Below the pieces are notes generated by a model. It saw nothing but the letters and a program-made list of their open reading frames with translations, had not been told where the DNA came from and did no database searches. A stretch of DNA of 24,827 nucleotides. Origin: an uncultured Acetatifactor sp. GTDB taxonomy: Bacteria; Bacillota; Clostridia; Lachnospirales; Lachnospiraceae. The translations under genes were made by a program, and so were the position numbers. The stretch is taken from contig CAJUQT010000054.1 in assembly GCA_910588225.1 (NCBI GenBank), positions 1 through 24,827 of the forward strand, given 5' to 3'. Positions 16,027 through 24,388 of the stretch are shown here, piece after piece; the stretch's first letter is position 1, and each line of letters begins with the position of its first letter.

Positions 16027-16050
16027 AATTGTAATATATTTTTTACAATT
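16027..16050. promoter_or_regulatory. 8-bp inverted repeat between the AraC gene and the permeases (operator candidate)
   Basis: AATTGTAA (16027-16034) and TTACAATT (16043-16050) form a perfect inverted repeat with an 8-base AT spacer. It lies just upstream of the AraC promoter's -35 box and about 70 bases before the first permease start. On the plus strand a -10-like TAGAAT (16059-16064) follows without a good -35 box, which is typical of activator-dependent promoters. The left arm shares ATTGTAATA with the region before the solute-binding protein gene. Binding by the AraC protein is a hypothesis. Confidence 0.5.
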
Positions 16051-16119
16051 AGGTAAGATAGAATAGTTCTTATAGAGATTTTAAGAATCAAAAACGGAAC
16101 AGAGAAGGAGAGAATGCTT

Positions 16120-17052
16120 ATGAAAAAGGCAAAAGTGGAGAGAGGCAAAGGTGGATGGAAGCATGACTTGCTGATGAACAAATGGCTGTATCTGCTATCT
16201 ATCCCTGTGATTCTTTATTTTTTGGTCTTTAACTATGCCCCCATGTTTGGGCTTGTGATGGCATTTGAGGATTTCAAGCCTCAGAGAGGTATCTTCGGAA
16301 GTGACTGGGTGGGACTGAAGCATTTTATGGATTTTTTTGGAGGACCTAATTTCCTGATCCTTTTGCGGAATACACTGGTGATCAGCCTGTTGGGACTGGT
16401 GATTGCGTTTCCGCTGTCCATCGTGTTTGCGCTGCTGCTAAATGAAATCAAAAATCTGAAGTTTAAAAAGGTGGTGCAGACAGTCAGCTATATGCCTTAT
16501 TTCATTTCCATCGTGATTATCTGCGGCCTGGTAAAGGAATTTTGTTCCACCACCGGGTTTGTGACGTCTATTATGGTGAAGCTGTTTGGAATCGAAAAAG
16601 TGAGCCTGCTGACCAATCCCGATTATTTCTGGGCCATTAACCTTTTGTCGGATATCTGGCAGAATCTGGGATACAATTCCATTATTTTCGTGGCGGCAAT
16701 CACTTCGGTCAGCTCCGAGCTTCACGAAGCGGCGGCCATTGACGGGGCAGGGCGGCTTGGCCGGGTCTGGCATGTGACGATTCCCTGCATTATGCCTACC
16801 ATTGTCACCATGCTGATCTTAAAATGCGGTACGCTTCTGAACGTGGGGTTTGAGAAAATATTACTTTTGTATAATCCCAGTATCTATTCCACGGCGGATG
16901 TGATCAGTACCCATGTACAGAGACTGGGAATCGAACAGGCGCAGTATGGGTATTCTGCCGCGGTAGGACTGTTTAATTCCGTGGTGGGAACGCTGCTTTT
17001 GCTGCTTTCTAATTATTTCAGTAAGCGATACGCAGATACGTCGATTGTATAG
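16120..17052 (+). CDS. ABC sugar importer permease, LplB type
   Basis: A 310-residue inner-membrane permease of the polysaccharide/oligosaccharide CUT1 group (LplB, COG4209). It begins with a basic stretch and then the first membrane segment WLYLLSIPVILYFLVFNYAP, followed by APMFGLVMAFEDFKPQ, a family hallmark. The ATPase-docking EAA loop is clear: LHEAAAIDGAGRLGRVWHVT. Six membrane segments are expected. Two in-frame ATGs lie at 16114 and 16120; AAGGAG is 3 bases before the first and 9 before the second, so 16120 is preferred. It would pair with the next permease. No ATPase gene is present in the window; relatives use a shared MsmX-type ATPase encoded elsewhere. Confidence 0.94.
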   Translation: MKKAKVERGKGGWKHDLLMNKWLYLLSIPVILYFLVFNYAPMFGLVMAFEDFKPQRGIFGSDWVGLKHFMDFFGGPNFLILLRNTLVISLLGLVIAFPLSIVFALLLNEIKNLKFKKVVQTVSYMPYFISIVIICGLVKEFCSTTGFVTSIMVKLFGIEKVSLLTNPDYFWAINLLSDIWQNLGYNSIIFVAAITSVSSELHEAAAIDGAGRLGRVWHVTIPCIMPTIVTMLILKCGTLLNVGFEKILLLYNPSIYSTADVISTHVQRLGIEQAQYGYSAAVGLFNSVVGTLLLLLSNYFSKRYADTSIV

Positions 17053-17065
17053 GGAGGTGGACATA

Positions 17066-17959
17066 ATGATTGAAAAACATTCAAAATCCCGGATTCTTTT
17101 TCTGGTTTTCAACTATACCTTTATGATTCTGTTTGCGCTGGCGTGCTTTATGCCTCTCTGGCATGTGCTGATGGCATCTGTCAGCGACCCCCATCTGCTG
17201 ATGGGCTCCTCGGGGCTGCTGCTGAAGCCGCTGGGAAAGCTGACGCTGGAGGGATATGAGCTGGTAATGCACAGCAGGGACATTTTGACGGGATACATAA
17301 ATACCATTGCTTATGTGCTGGCGGTTGCCGTGGCGGGGTCTTTTCTGACGGCGATTGCAGGGTATCTGATTTCCAGAAAAGGTTTCAGGCTGGCAAAGCC
17401 TCTCACGATTTTTATTATGTTTACCATGATGTTCAGCGGCGGCATTATTCCGACTTATATGGTGGTGCGGGGACTGGGGCTGTTGAATACAAGGGGGGCT
17501 GTTATCTTTCCCAGCCTTATGAACGCTTATTTTATCATCATGATGAAATCGTCTTTCGAGCAGCTGTCCGGAAGCTATGAAGAGTCCGCCAAGCTGGACG
17601 GGGCAAGTCCTCTTGTAATTCTGTTCAAGATCTTGCTGCCGCTTGTGAAACCGACCATTGTGGTCATTATCATGTTTACTGTGATCAGCCAGTGGAATTC
17701 CTGGTATACGGCTTCCATTTATCTTCCCAGAAGAAGGGATTTGTGGCCGCTGCAGCTGTTTATGCGGGAGATGCTGATTCAGAACGATACCTCAAAAATC
17801 GTCACATCGGCGGGAGAGGCAAATGCGCTGGTCAATATGACCGGTAATTTGGTGAAATACTGCGTTACCATTGCGGGCACGCTTCCGATTCTCTGCGCCT
17901 ATCCCTTTGCCCAGAAATACTTTGTGACCGGCATTACGCTTGGAGGCGTGAAAGAATAG
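17066..17959 (+). CDS. ABC sugar importer permease, YtcP/AraQ type
   Basis: A 297-residue membrane protein of the COG0395 group that forms the second half of the translocation channel. It shows the family opening FNYTFMILFALACFMPLWHV, the GSSGLLLKPLGKLTLEGYEL segment, the MFSGGIIPTYMVVRGLGLL signature of the YtcP branch, and the EAA loop SYEESAKLDGASPLVILFKI. The ending AQKYFVTGITLGGVKE is the standard C-terminus. GGAGG (17053-17057) lies 8 bases before the ATG at 17066 and starts right after the upstream stop codon, so the two permeases are translated from one message. A TTG at 17045 is in frame but lacks support. Confidence 0.95.
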   Translation: MIEKHSKSRILFLVFNYTFMILFALACFMPLWHVLMASVSDPHLLMGSSGLLLKPLGKLTLEGYELVMHSRDILTGYINTIAYVLAVAVAGSFLTAIAGYLISRKGFRLAKPLTIFIMFTMMFSGGIIPTYMVVRGLGLLNTRGAVIFPSLMNAYFIIMMKSSFEQLSGSYEESAKLDGASPLVILFKILLPLVKPTIVVIIMFTVISQWNSWYTASIYLPRRRDLWPLQLFMREMLIQNDTSKIVTSAGEANALVNMTGNLVKYCVTIAGTLPILCAYPFAQKYFVTGITLGGVKE

Positions 17960-17989
17960 AAAGGCTGTCTGTACCGGTGCTGACATTAG

Positions 17990-18157
17990 GTGCTTAACAA
18001 CGAAATCCTGCGCATTCCGGCAAAATTTTGGTTCCGGCTTGTCCGGTTAGGCGGACAGGCAGGGAAGGTTTATGGGGCAGGTTATTACGGGAATACGCAC
18101 GATACGTATTATGCGGCGGACGTATTAGAACGTGAAGCAGAAATTATAGGGAGATAG
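17990..18157 (+). CDS. Possible 55-residue protein of unknown function, or remnant
   Basis: A frame opens with GTG at 17990, directly after a stop, and ends with TAG at 18155-18157, just before the GH5 gene. The second half has coding-like composition: LGGQAGKVYGAGYYGNTHDT then YYAADVLEREAEIIGR. I recognise no family. There is no good ribosome site, and the frame contains a strong hairpin, so it could be a small protein, the tail of a deleted gene, or chance. The GH5 ribosome site (GGGAGA) overlaps its end, so translational coupling is possible if it is real. Confidence 0.25.
   Translation: MLNNEILRIPAKFWFRLVRLGGQAGKVYGAGYYGNTHDTYYAADVLEREAEIIGR
18037..18060. repeat. Strong hairpin between the permeases and the GH5 gene
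   Basis: Positions 18037-18045 pair with 18052-18060 (GCTTGTCCG with CGGACAGGC, one G-U pair) around a six-base loop. No T-run follows, so it is not an ordinary terminator. It may protect or process the mRNA between the membrane genes and the enzyme genes. Confidence 0.5.
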
Positions 18158-18161
18158 TCAT

Positions 18162-19280
18162 ATGGAGAAATTAAGAGGCGTGAATCTGGGCGGGTGGCTT
18201 GTGCTGGAAAAATGGATGAATCAGAATCTGTTCGCAGGGACGGATGCCATGGACGAAACCTATCTGTGCCTTAAGCTGGGAGAGGACAGGGCCAGAGAGC
18301 GGCTGACGATTCACAGGGATGAATTTATCGGCGAGAGGGATTTTGAGGACATTGCGGTCAGGGGCTTTAATGCAGTCCGTATTCCCGTCCCCTTTTTCCT
18401 GTTCGAGGATGTGGGCCCCTATATTCATTGCCATGAGTATCTGGATAAGGCATTTGTCTGGGCGCGGAAATTCGGTTTGAAGGTTCTTGTGGATCTGCAT
18501 ACGGCTCCCGGCGGGCATAACGGGACGGATAATTCGGGAATCTGCGGCGTATGCTTATGGTCCACCAGAAGCGAATATCGGAATTATACCCTCAGCGTGC
18601 TGGAGAGAATTGCGCAGCGATACGGAAAAGAGGAAGCCATGTGGGGGATCAGCGTGTTGAACGAGCCCATGTGCAGCGACACGGAGGCGGCGAAAGCGCT
18701 GAATATACATAATCTGACGCAGGTGTATCTTCCGGCGGATCAGGAACTGGCTGCGGAAAATACCAATTATTCTCTGGAATATCTGCGGCGGTTTTACAGG
18801 GATGCCTACCGGGTGATTCGAAAGCATATGGGCAGTGAGAAATATGTGGTTTTCAGCGATGCCTTTGAACTGGAGGTATGGGATGAGTTTCTGGACTGCG
18901 GCGATTTTGAGGGAGTGGTACTGGATACCCATAACTACCTGATGACACCGGATCAAATGCTTTTTACGGAGAGGAACCTGGAGGTATATGTCAGGTACCT
19001 GCGCAGCCTGGGAGAGAAAGTTAACGCAGCGGCGAAGCGATTTCCGCTGATTGTGGGAGAATGGAATATTCAGAACCAGGCGGACGGCCTGGAGCAGATG
19101 GGAAAAGAGGAAAAGGACAGGCTCTATACTGCCATAGCGGATGCATTTCTGGAGGGCATGAAGGACACCCTGGGTTGGTTCTACTGGAGCTATAAGATCT
19201 ATCTGGAGGGGACTGACGCGGAATGTGACGACGCGGGACGGTGCGTGAACCATGGCTGGCTGCGGCCCGGGGAACGATGA
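18162..19280 (+). CDS. GH5 glycosidase, exo-beta-1,3-glucanase-like
   Basis: A 372-residue cytoplasmic TIM-barrel enzyme. It starts RGVNLGGWLVLEKWM, a signature of GH5 exo-glucanase-like subgroups (resembling subfamily 9). Further motifs: FNAVRIPVPFFLFED, LVDLHTAPGGHNG (111-121), the acid/base Glu168 in SVLNEPM, HNYLMTPDQM, the nucleophile Glu300 in PLIVGEWNIQ, and the barrel-closing LGWFYWSYKIY. Length fits a single catalytic domain with no binding module. It likely cuts beta-glucosyl linkages from imported oligosaccharides; linkage preference is uncertain. A GGGAGA ribosome site is 8 bases before the ATG. It follows the permeases by about 200 bases in the same direction, so it may share their transcript. 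Confidence 0.9.
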   Translation: MEKLRGVNLGGWLVLEKWMNQNLFAGTDAMDETYLCLKLGEDRARERLTIHRDEFIGERDFEDIAVRGFNAVRIPVPFFLFEDVGPYIHCHEYLDKAFVWARKFGLKVLVDLHTAPGGHNGTDNSGICGVCLWSTRSEYRNYTLSVLERIAQRYGKEEAMWGISVLNEPMCSDTEAAKALNIHNLTQVYLPADQELAAENTNYSLEYLRRFYRDAYRVIRKHMGSEKYVVFSDAFELEVWDEFLDCGDFEGVVLDTHNYLMTPDQMLFTERNLEVYVRYLRSLGEKVNAAAKRFPLIVGEWNIQNQADGLEQMGKEEKDRLYTAIADAFLEGMKDTLGWFYWSYKIYLEGTDAECDDAGRCVNHGWLRPGER

Positions 19281-19326
19281 GTGGGCAATGCGCCAATGCA
19301 GGACAGAAATCGGCAAATGACTGCGT

Positions 19327-19372
19327 TCACGTACAATTCCCGTGAGCAATGAGTCAAGTCAGCGAAGCTGAT
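19327..19372. repeat. Short hairpin cluster between the GH5 and permuted GH3 genes
   Basis: TCACG (19327-19331) can pair with CGTGA (19341-19345), and TCAGC (19359-19363) with GCTGA (19367-19371) around a GAA loop. The GCGAAGC core and the nearby GC[AG]TTCACG string also occur in the leader hairpins at 2271-2302, so the two sites may be diverged copies of one dispersed repeat. There is no T-run here. Confidence 0.4.
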
Positions 19373-19458
19373 CGGTGGAATATCCGTCTTGGAGGAGGCA
19401 CGGATTATACCGGAATGAAAACGACATAAGACAGGAATTTCTGGAAGGAGAAGAAAGA

Positions 19459-22125
19459 ATGGCATATTGGGAAGGAATACCCATGGGAAAGGAAGACAGG
19501 CCGGTTCTGGTCTTCGACCCGTCCGCGCCGCTGGCTTACGATATCAATGACGCCAATGGCGACTGGTACATGCTGAAGCCGGAGTTTCTAGGCTGCATGG
19601 TCCTGCCTTTCAGCAAGCGGATGGACGGGCAGGAGGGCCAGGTGGAATTTGAAGGAAAGCCCGTGAATTATGTGCTGGAGACCATGGCTGTGCAGGGAGT
19701 GGAGTCCTGGTGGCTGGGAGTCAGGCTGGGCGGCCATATCACAAGGTATGGCCAGGAGGGAACCCTGCGGGTCAGCGGGTTTACGGATACGGACGGAAAC
19801 AGGATGGAACCTGCGCAGATTAAGGTAAAGGCAGGAGAGCGGGTGCAGCCGCAGCCCGAGTATGCGGCCCATGAAGCCGTTGCTCTGCAGGCCGCCCGGG
19901 AAGGCATTGTGCTGCTGAAAAATGACAGGGGGATATTGCCCCTTAAGAAGAATGCCAGGATAAATATTTTTGGTAAGGGAATCTATGAATTCCGGTTTTG
20001 CGCCGTAGGCGCGGGGAAGATCAATCCCCGGTATGAGGTGGGATTGCTGGAGGCTCTGCGGGAGCAGTCCGATTTTCAACTGAACCGGGAGCTTCTGGAA
20101 TTTTATTCCCAGGGAAGCGACAGCATACCGGGAGAAGAGCTTCTGGCCCGGGCGCGGGAATATGCTCCCAGAGCGCTGATCGTGCTGTCCAGGCCGTCCG
20201 GGGAGAACCACGATAATTCCTCCGGGGAAGGAGAGTTTTGCCTGACAGGGGAGGAAAGAGCGCTGCTGCATAAAGTGGGGGAAATCTTTCCGGATGTGAT
20301 CGTGGTACTGAACGTGGGCTACCCGATAGAAACTGATTTTATCCGGGAAGAAAACATCGGTGCGGCTCTGTATACAGGCTTTGGCGGGATGCTGGGCGGA
20401 AAGGCGATAGCCGACGTGCTGTGCGGGGAGGAGAATCCCTCCGGCAGGCTGACGGATACCTGGTGCGAACGATATGAGAATTATCCGTCTGCGGCCAATT
20501 TTTATGACTGCAGGGATGGCAGGGGGCGGTTCGGCGCGGATGAGGATGTCTGGCTGGATACGGTATATGAAGAAGACATCTATGTGGGATACCGTTATTT
20601 TGAGACATTCGGCAGGAACGGGCAGGTGGCCTGGCCTTTTGGATACGGGCTGTCCTACACGCAGTTTCAGACTGAAGCGGGGCAGTGCGCCTATGATGAC
20701 GAAAGCGGACTCAGGGTGTCTTTCGTGATAAAAAACGTGGGGGAAATCCCGGGGAAAGAAGTGGTGCAGGTATATCTGGCCAAGCCGGAGGGGGCGTTGG
20801 AGAAGCCGTCAAGGGAGCTGGTGGAGTTCGGAAAGACCGGACTTCTGAAGAAAGGGGAAAGTCAGCAGCTTACCTTTCGGATTCCCAGAGACAGGATGGG
20901 GGCGTACAGTACGGCGGAGGCGGCATGGCTGCTGGAAGCCGGGACTTATCGGGTATATGCCGGTGAAAACGTGAGGGACGCGGAGGAAATATACCGTTTT
21001 GAAGTGGAGGAAACGGAGATTCTGAAGCAGGTCAGGAACCGTATGGTTCCTGTGCAGAATATCAGGGTATTGTCCCAGAGAGAAAGTGATTCGGAAAAGA
21101 GGAGCTGGGGAGAAGCTTCCGGCATCAAGAAAGGAGTGCACGGGTTACAGCCTGTGAAGAAGCAGCCTTCCTATCAGGTGCCGAAATATCAGTTCAGGAA
21201 TGACGACAGGGAGAGGATTACCTGGCAGGACCTGCGGCAGAACCCGGAAGAGCTGGAACGTTTTGTGGCGGGTATGAGCGTGGAAGAGATGGCCAGGCTT
21301 GCCGTATGCGCCAGCCACGGATGGGGAATGGAAGGGACGGGAGAAGCCGGAAGAATTTATGCCCTGGAGGGGCTGGAGCTGCCTGATTTTGTGGTGGCAG
21401 ACGGGAACAGCGGCGTGAATCTGAAAAAGCCCAATATCGGTATGCCATCCGGGGTTACCATTTGCACGTCCTTTAACAGAGAACTGGCGGCGCAGATCGG
21501 AGCGGTGATCGGGGAAGAGGCAAAGGAGCTGGGAATCAGCCTGATTCTGGCCCCGGCGCTGAACATACATAGAAATCCCCTGAACGGACGGCATCCGGAA
21601 TACTTTTCGGAGGATCCCTATCTGGCGGGGCAGATGGCAGGGCATTACTGCCGGGGCCTGGAAGGAACCGGGACGGGAGGCTGTTACAAGCATCTGATTG
21701 CAAACAATGCAGAGACGTCCAGGAAGCGGAATCAGAGTGTGATAACGGAACGGGCCATAAGGGAAATTTATTTCAGGGCATTTGAATATGCGCTTCAGGT
21801 ACATCAGCCGGTAAGCGTGATGACGGCTTACAACGCCGTGAACGGTATCTTTGCTTCCGAGGATTCCGATCTGATACAGGGGCTGCTGCGGGAGGAGTGC
21901 GGATGGCAGGGCTTTGTAATGACGGACTGGGACAGCTACAGCACGGCGGATGTGGTAAAGATGCAGAAAGCGGGCAATACCTGGATTACGCCGGGCAGCA
22001 TGGATGATACCTATAACAGCAGAATCGTGGAAGCGGTAAAGAAGGGAGAATTGGAGGAGGACCGTCTTCGAGAGAATATTTATCATTTTATGAAAGCACT
22101 GCTGCGTCTGGGACAACATTGCTGA
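19459..22125 (+). CDS. GH3 glycosidase with circularly permuted domain order
   Basis: An 888-residue cytoplasmic GH3 enzyme in which the alpha/beta sandwich and fibronectin domain come first and the TIM barrel last. Residues 1-130 form an extra domain with no name I can give. The sandwich runs from about 150 (GIVLLKNDRGILPLKK) to 390 and has a candidate acid/base Glu257 in SSGEGEF. WPFGYGLSYTQF (about 391) opens the fibronectin domain. The barrel from about 600 carries FVVADGNSGVN, GRHPEYFSEDPYLAGQ, the K-H pair in CYKHLIANNAE and the nucleophile Asp823 in VMTDWDSY. This order is known in some rumen and gut Firmicutes beta-glucosidases. The ATG at 19459 is preferred (AAGGAG 8 bases upstream) over a GTG at 19375. 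Beta-glucosidase or related exo-activity is expected. Confidence 0.93.
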   Translation: MAYWEGIPMGKEDRPVLVFDPSAPLAYDINDANGDWYMLKPEFLGCMVLPFSKRMDGQEGQVEFEGKPVNYVLETMAVQGVESWWLGVRLGGHITRYGQEGTLRVSGFTDTDGNRMEPAQIKVKAGERVQPQPEYAAHEAVALQAAREGIVLLKNDRGILPLKKNARINIFGKGIYEFRFCAVGAGKINPRYEVGLLEALREQSDFQLNRELLEFYSQGSDSIPGEELLARAREYAPRALIVLSRPSGENHDNSSGEGEFCLTGEERALLHKVGEIFPDVIVVLNVGYPIETDFIREENIGAALYTGFGGMLGGKAIADVLCGEENPSGRLTDTWCERYENYPSAANFYDCRDGRGRFGADEDVWLDTVYEEDIYVGYRYFETFGRNGQVAWPFGYGLSYTQFQTEAGQCAYDDESGLRVSFVIKNVGEIPGKEVVQVYLAKPEGALEKPSRELVEFGKTGLLKKGESQQLTFRIPRDRMGAYSTAEAAWLLEAGTYRVYAGENVRDAEEIYRFEVEETEILKQVRNRMVPVQNIRVLSQRESDSEKRSWGEASGIKKGVHGLQPVKKQPSYQVPKYQFRNDDRERITWQDLRQNPEELERFVAGMSVEEMARLAVCASHGWGMEGTGEAGRIYALEGLELPDFVVADGNSGVNLKKPNIGMPSGVTICTSFNRELAAQIGAVIGEEAKELGISLILAPALNIHRNPLNGRHPEYFSEDPYLAGQMAGHYCRGLEGTGTGGCYKHLIANNAETSRKRNQSVITERAIREIYFRAFEYALQVHQPVSVMTAYNAVNGIFASEDSDLIQGLLREECGWQGFVMTDWDSYSTADVVKMQKAGNTWITPGSMDDTYNSRIVEAVKKGELEEDRLRENIYHFMKALLRLGQHC

Positions 22126-22136
22126 TTATTCGTATT

Positions 22137-22169
22137 ATTGTAATAAAAAACAGTTTAAAGTGATATAAG
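22137..22169 (+). promoter_or_regulatory. Promoter and operator-like motif of the solute-binding protein gene
   Basis: An extended -10 box TGATATAAG (22161-22169) is visible. TTGTAA (22138-22143) upstream is 20 bases from it, too far for a normal -35 box, so activation by a regulator is likely. ATTGTAATA (22137-22145), the centre of the dyad TATTA-TTG-TAATA (22133-22145), is shared with the left arm of the inverted repeat before the permeases. The leader of about 110 bases ends with a small hairpin (CGCAG 22252-22256 with CTGCG 22263-22267) just before the ribosome site. Confidence 0.5.
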
Positions 22170-22288
22170 GGATGATAAAAAGAGATTAAAATAAGAAACA
22201 CAGAGACACAAGACAAGGGAGCGGGTCATCCTGCATCTTTAAATGTGGTATCGCAGATGAAGCTGCGGTAGAAAGGAAGGAGATAATT

Positions 22289-24073
22289 ATGAAGAGAAAG
22301 GAAGTCACAAGATTATTTGCGCTCATGCTTACCGTGATACTGGGTTTGAGCGCTTGCGGAAAGGAAGGCCCAGAGAGCGGCGGGGAAGATTCTAAACCTT
22401 CTTCCGCAGGCCAGAGCGAAGAAAGCCAGGGAAGCGGGGAAAATCAGGGGAACGGAGAAAGTCAGGAGGCGGAAGAATCGCAGGCTCCGTCCCAGGGCGG
22501 AACGGAACTGGATTTGTCGGAGCAAATGCATGTATCTATTTTTTCTCAGGCAGACGATGTGAGCTATGAGGAATTTATCGCAAATCCGGTGTTTGAGTAC
22601 TGGGCTGATATGTTCAATCTGGAGCTGGAATGGCAGCTGCCGCCTCAGGGTAGTGAGGCAGATCAGCTGAACATGATGTTCGGCACACAGGACTATACAG
22701 ATGTAATCGACATCTCCTACAATATGGAAAATCTCGCCACCCTGTACCAGGATGAGGTGATTTATAATCTGGCGCCCTATCTGGATACAGAACTGCCGAA
22801 TTACAAGGCGTTTCTGGATGCCAATCCGGACGTGAAGTCGGCGCTTCTGGACGATGACGGCAACCTTTATCATTTTGCGGTGATTCAGGAAGCGCCCAAG
22901 CAGTGGGGGGGCCTGGTCTACCGTCAGGATATCCTGGACACTATGACAGGCGGAAACATTCAGTTCCCCAGCGGAAAGGATGCACCCACTACGATTGAGG
23001 ACTGGGATTATATGCTGCCGCTGATGAAGCAGTATTTTGAAGAGGCGAACATGGCGGAATATGCCTGCCTGATCATTCCGGCGGTGGGATATTTCTCCAC
23101 AGGGGAGCTTATGGCCGGATTCGGCATCGGCGGATTGCAGTATGTAGAGGATGGTACGGTAAAATATGGTATTTCTCAGGATGCTTTTTATGATTACCTG
23201 ACTAAGATGAAAGAATGGTATAGCCAGGGATACATCTACTCCGACTTTGCCAGCCGGACGGACGATATGTTCTTCCTTCCCAACACGGCATTGACTTACG
23301 GCGGTGCCGCAGGCGTATGGTATGGAATCACGGATAATATCGGGGACAGCATGTCCCTTCCGGAATACAATCTGTTCGTGAATGTGGAGCCCATTAATTC
23401 TCCCGCCAATACTGCAGGAGGGGTACAGAAGCCTCTGGGCATATACCTGGATTCCGGACGTGCCAGCAACAATAGCGGCTGGGCAATTTCCACGGCATGC
23501 GATGAGGAGAAGCTGCACAGACTCCTGGCCGCATTTGACTACTTATATTCACAGGAAGGCTCCAATACCAGATCCATGGGACTGTCCGCGGAGCAGGGAG
23601 CCGCCGATGTAGCTTCTTATGTGGAAAAAGGCGTGACCAACGGCACCAGAGAAAACGGTACCAAAACATGGACGGAAGAGATGGATAACTGTGCGGAGTA
23701 CGGAGTGTACGCATTCTGCGAGAACAGGATGCCCGGCGTGGTGGTGGATTATGCCACCAGAACCTGTGATTTAAAGGATGGTGTGGATCGGGCCGTGGTT
23801 GCGGATGAGGCCTGGACGGCAAGCGGCAATGCCAACGTGTATCCGCTGACGGTAGGCTTTACGCCGGAGGAAACGGCGGAGCTGAACAAGCTGGAGAGCG
23901 CTGTCTGGGATTATGCGAACTCCATGATTCCGAAGCTCATTATGGGCAGGGAAGAGCTGACAGAGGAAAGCTTTGCGGCTTATCAGGCACAGCTGGAATC
24001 TCTGGGTATGCCGAGAATACTGGAGATCAGACAGGCGGCTTATGACAGATATGTTGAAAAAGCGAATAAGTAA
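22289..24073 (+). CDS. Extracellular solute-binding lipoprotein of the sugar ABC importer
   Basis: A 594-residue LplA/YtcQ-type binding protein, longer than ordinary sugar-binding proteins, as usual for partners of LplB/YtcP permeases. The signal peptide MKRKEVTRLFALMLTVILGL ends in a lipobox with the lipidated Cys23. A Ser/Glu/Gln/Gly linker (about 24-70) follows, then the mature domain from about 75 with VSYEEFIANPVFEYWADMFN and NMMFGTQDYTDVIDIS. It captures the oligosaccharide outside the membrane and hands it to the two permeases. GGAG lies 6 bases before the ATG. It is encoded last in the locus, two enzyme genes away from its permeases, with its own promoter region, which would allow the higher expression usual for binding proteins. 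It is the only clearly exported protein of the glycan locus besides the permeases. Confidence 0.95.
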   Translation: MKRKEVTRLFALMLTVILGLSACGKEGPESGGEDSKPSSAGQSEESQGSGENQGNGESQEAEESQAPSQGGTELDLSEQMHVSIFSQADDVSYEEFIANPVFEYWADMFNLELEWQLPPQGSEADQLNMMFGTQDYTDVIDISYNMENLATLYQDEVIYNLAPYLDTELPNYKAFLDANPDVKSALLDDDGNLYHFAVIQEAPKQWGGLVYRQDILDTMTGGNIQFPSGKDAPTTIEDWDYMLPLMKQYFEEANMAEYACLIIPAVGYFSTGELMAGFGIGGLQYVEDGTVKYGISQDAFYDYLTKMKEWYSQGYIYSDFASRTDDMFFLPNTALTYGGAAGVWYGITDNIGDSMSLPEYNLFVNVEPINSPANTAGGVQKPLGIYLDSGRASNNSGWAISTACDEEKLHRLLAAFDYLYSQEGSNTRSMGLSAEQGAADVASYVEKGVTNGTRENGTKTWTEEMDNCAEYGVYAFCENRMPGVVVDYATRTCDLKDGVDRAVVADEAWTASGNANVYPLTVGFTPEETAELNKLESAVWDYANSMIPKLIMGREELTEESFAAYQAQLESLGMPRILEIRQAAYDRYVEKANK

Positions 24074-24099
24074 TTGAGTCATGATAATGCATGGGGAAA

Positions 24100-24126
24100 G
24101 GCTTGCCAGTATATTTGGCAGGCCTT
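24100..24126 (+). terminator. Hairpin terminator after the solute-binding protein gene
   Basis: GGCTTGCCA (24100-24108) pairs with TGGCAGGCC (24116-24124) with one G-U pair. ATGCA (24087-24091) and TGCAT (24128-24132) can extend it imperfectly. The T tail is short, so termination may be leaky, but the position just after the last locus gene fits. Confidence 0.65.
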
Positions 24127-24194
24127 CTGCATGGAAAATAGTCCGGAAAGGAATCAAAAGTAAGCTGTAGTTGCAAGCATATACATAAAAAAGT

Positions 24195-24368
24195 TACGTT
24201 GATCCCGTTCCGGCGGCAGGTCTCGATGTAGGTCCTGATGACGGCGTGGTTGTCCGCAGCCGATACAGACCCGAACTGGCCGGATATCTTCATGTGCGAT
24301 TTCACTCCGTGCAGGCCGCGTTCCGCGAGGTTGTTCGTGGTCGGAAGGCTGAAGTAAAACTTTTTTAG
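24195..24368 (-). pseudogene. IS66-family transposase, C-terminal scrap
   Basis: Read leftward, the DNA encodes FYFSLPTTNNLAERGLHGVK, then SHMKISGQFGSVSAADNHAV and IRTYIETCRRNGINV. This is the conserved C-terminal region of IS66-type transposases (NNLAER, KxKISGxFxS, IRxYIxTxRxxGxN). About 58 residues remain of a protein normally 400-550 long. The frame continues past the homology without the expected family ending. The rest of the element, its partner genes and its ends are absent, so this is debris of an old insertion beside the glycan locus. Confidence 0.8.
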
Positions 24369-24388
24369 GGAACATAAACAGGAAGCAG

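Noticed and set aside
21145..22119. 324-codon antisense frame opposite the permuted GH3 gene
   Set aside because: A shadow of the TIM-barrel coding sequence, with no start signal.
22313..23518. Long antisense frame (401 codons) opposite the solute-binding protein gene
   Set aside because: It mirrors a well-supported gene, has no ribosome site or family motifs, and is of a kind seen opposite many GC-rich genes here.
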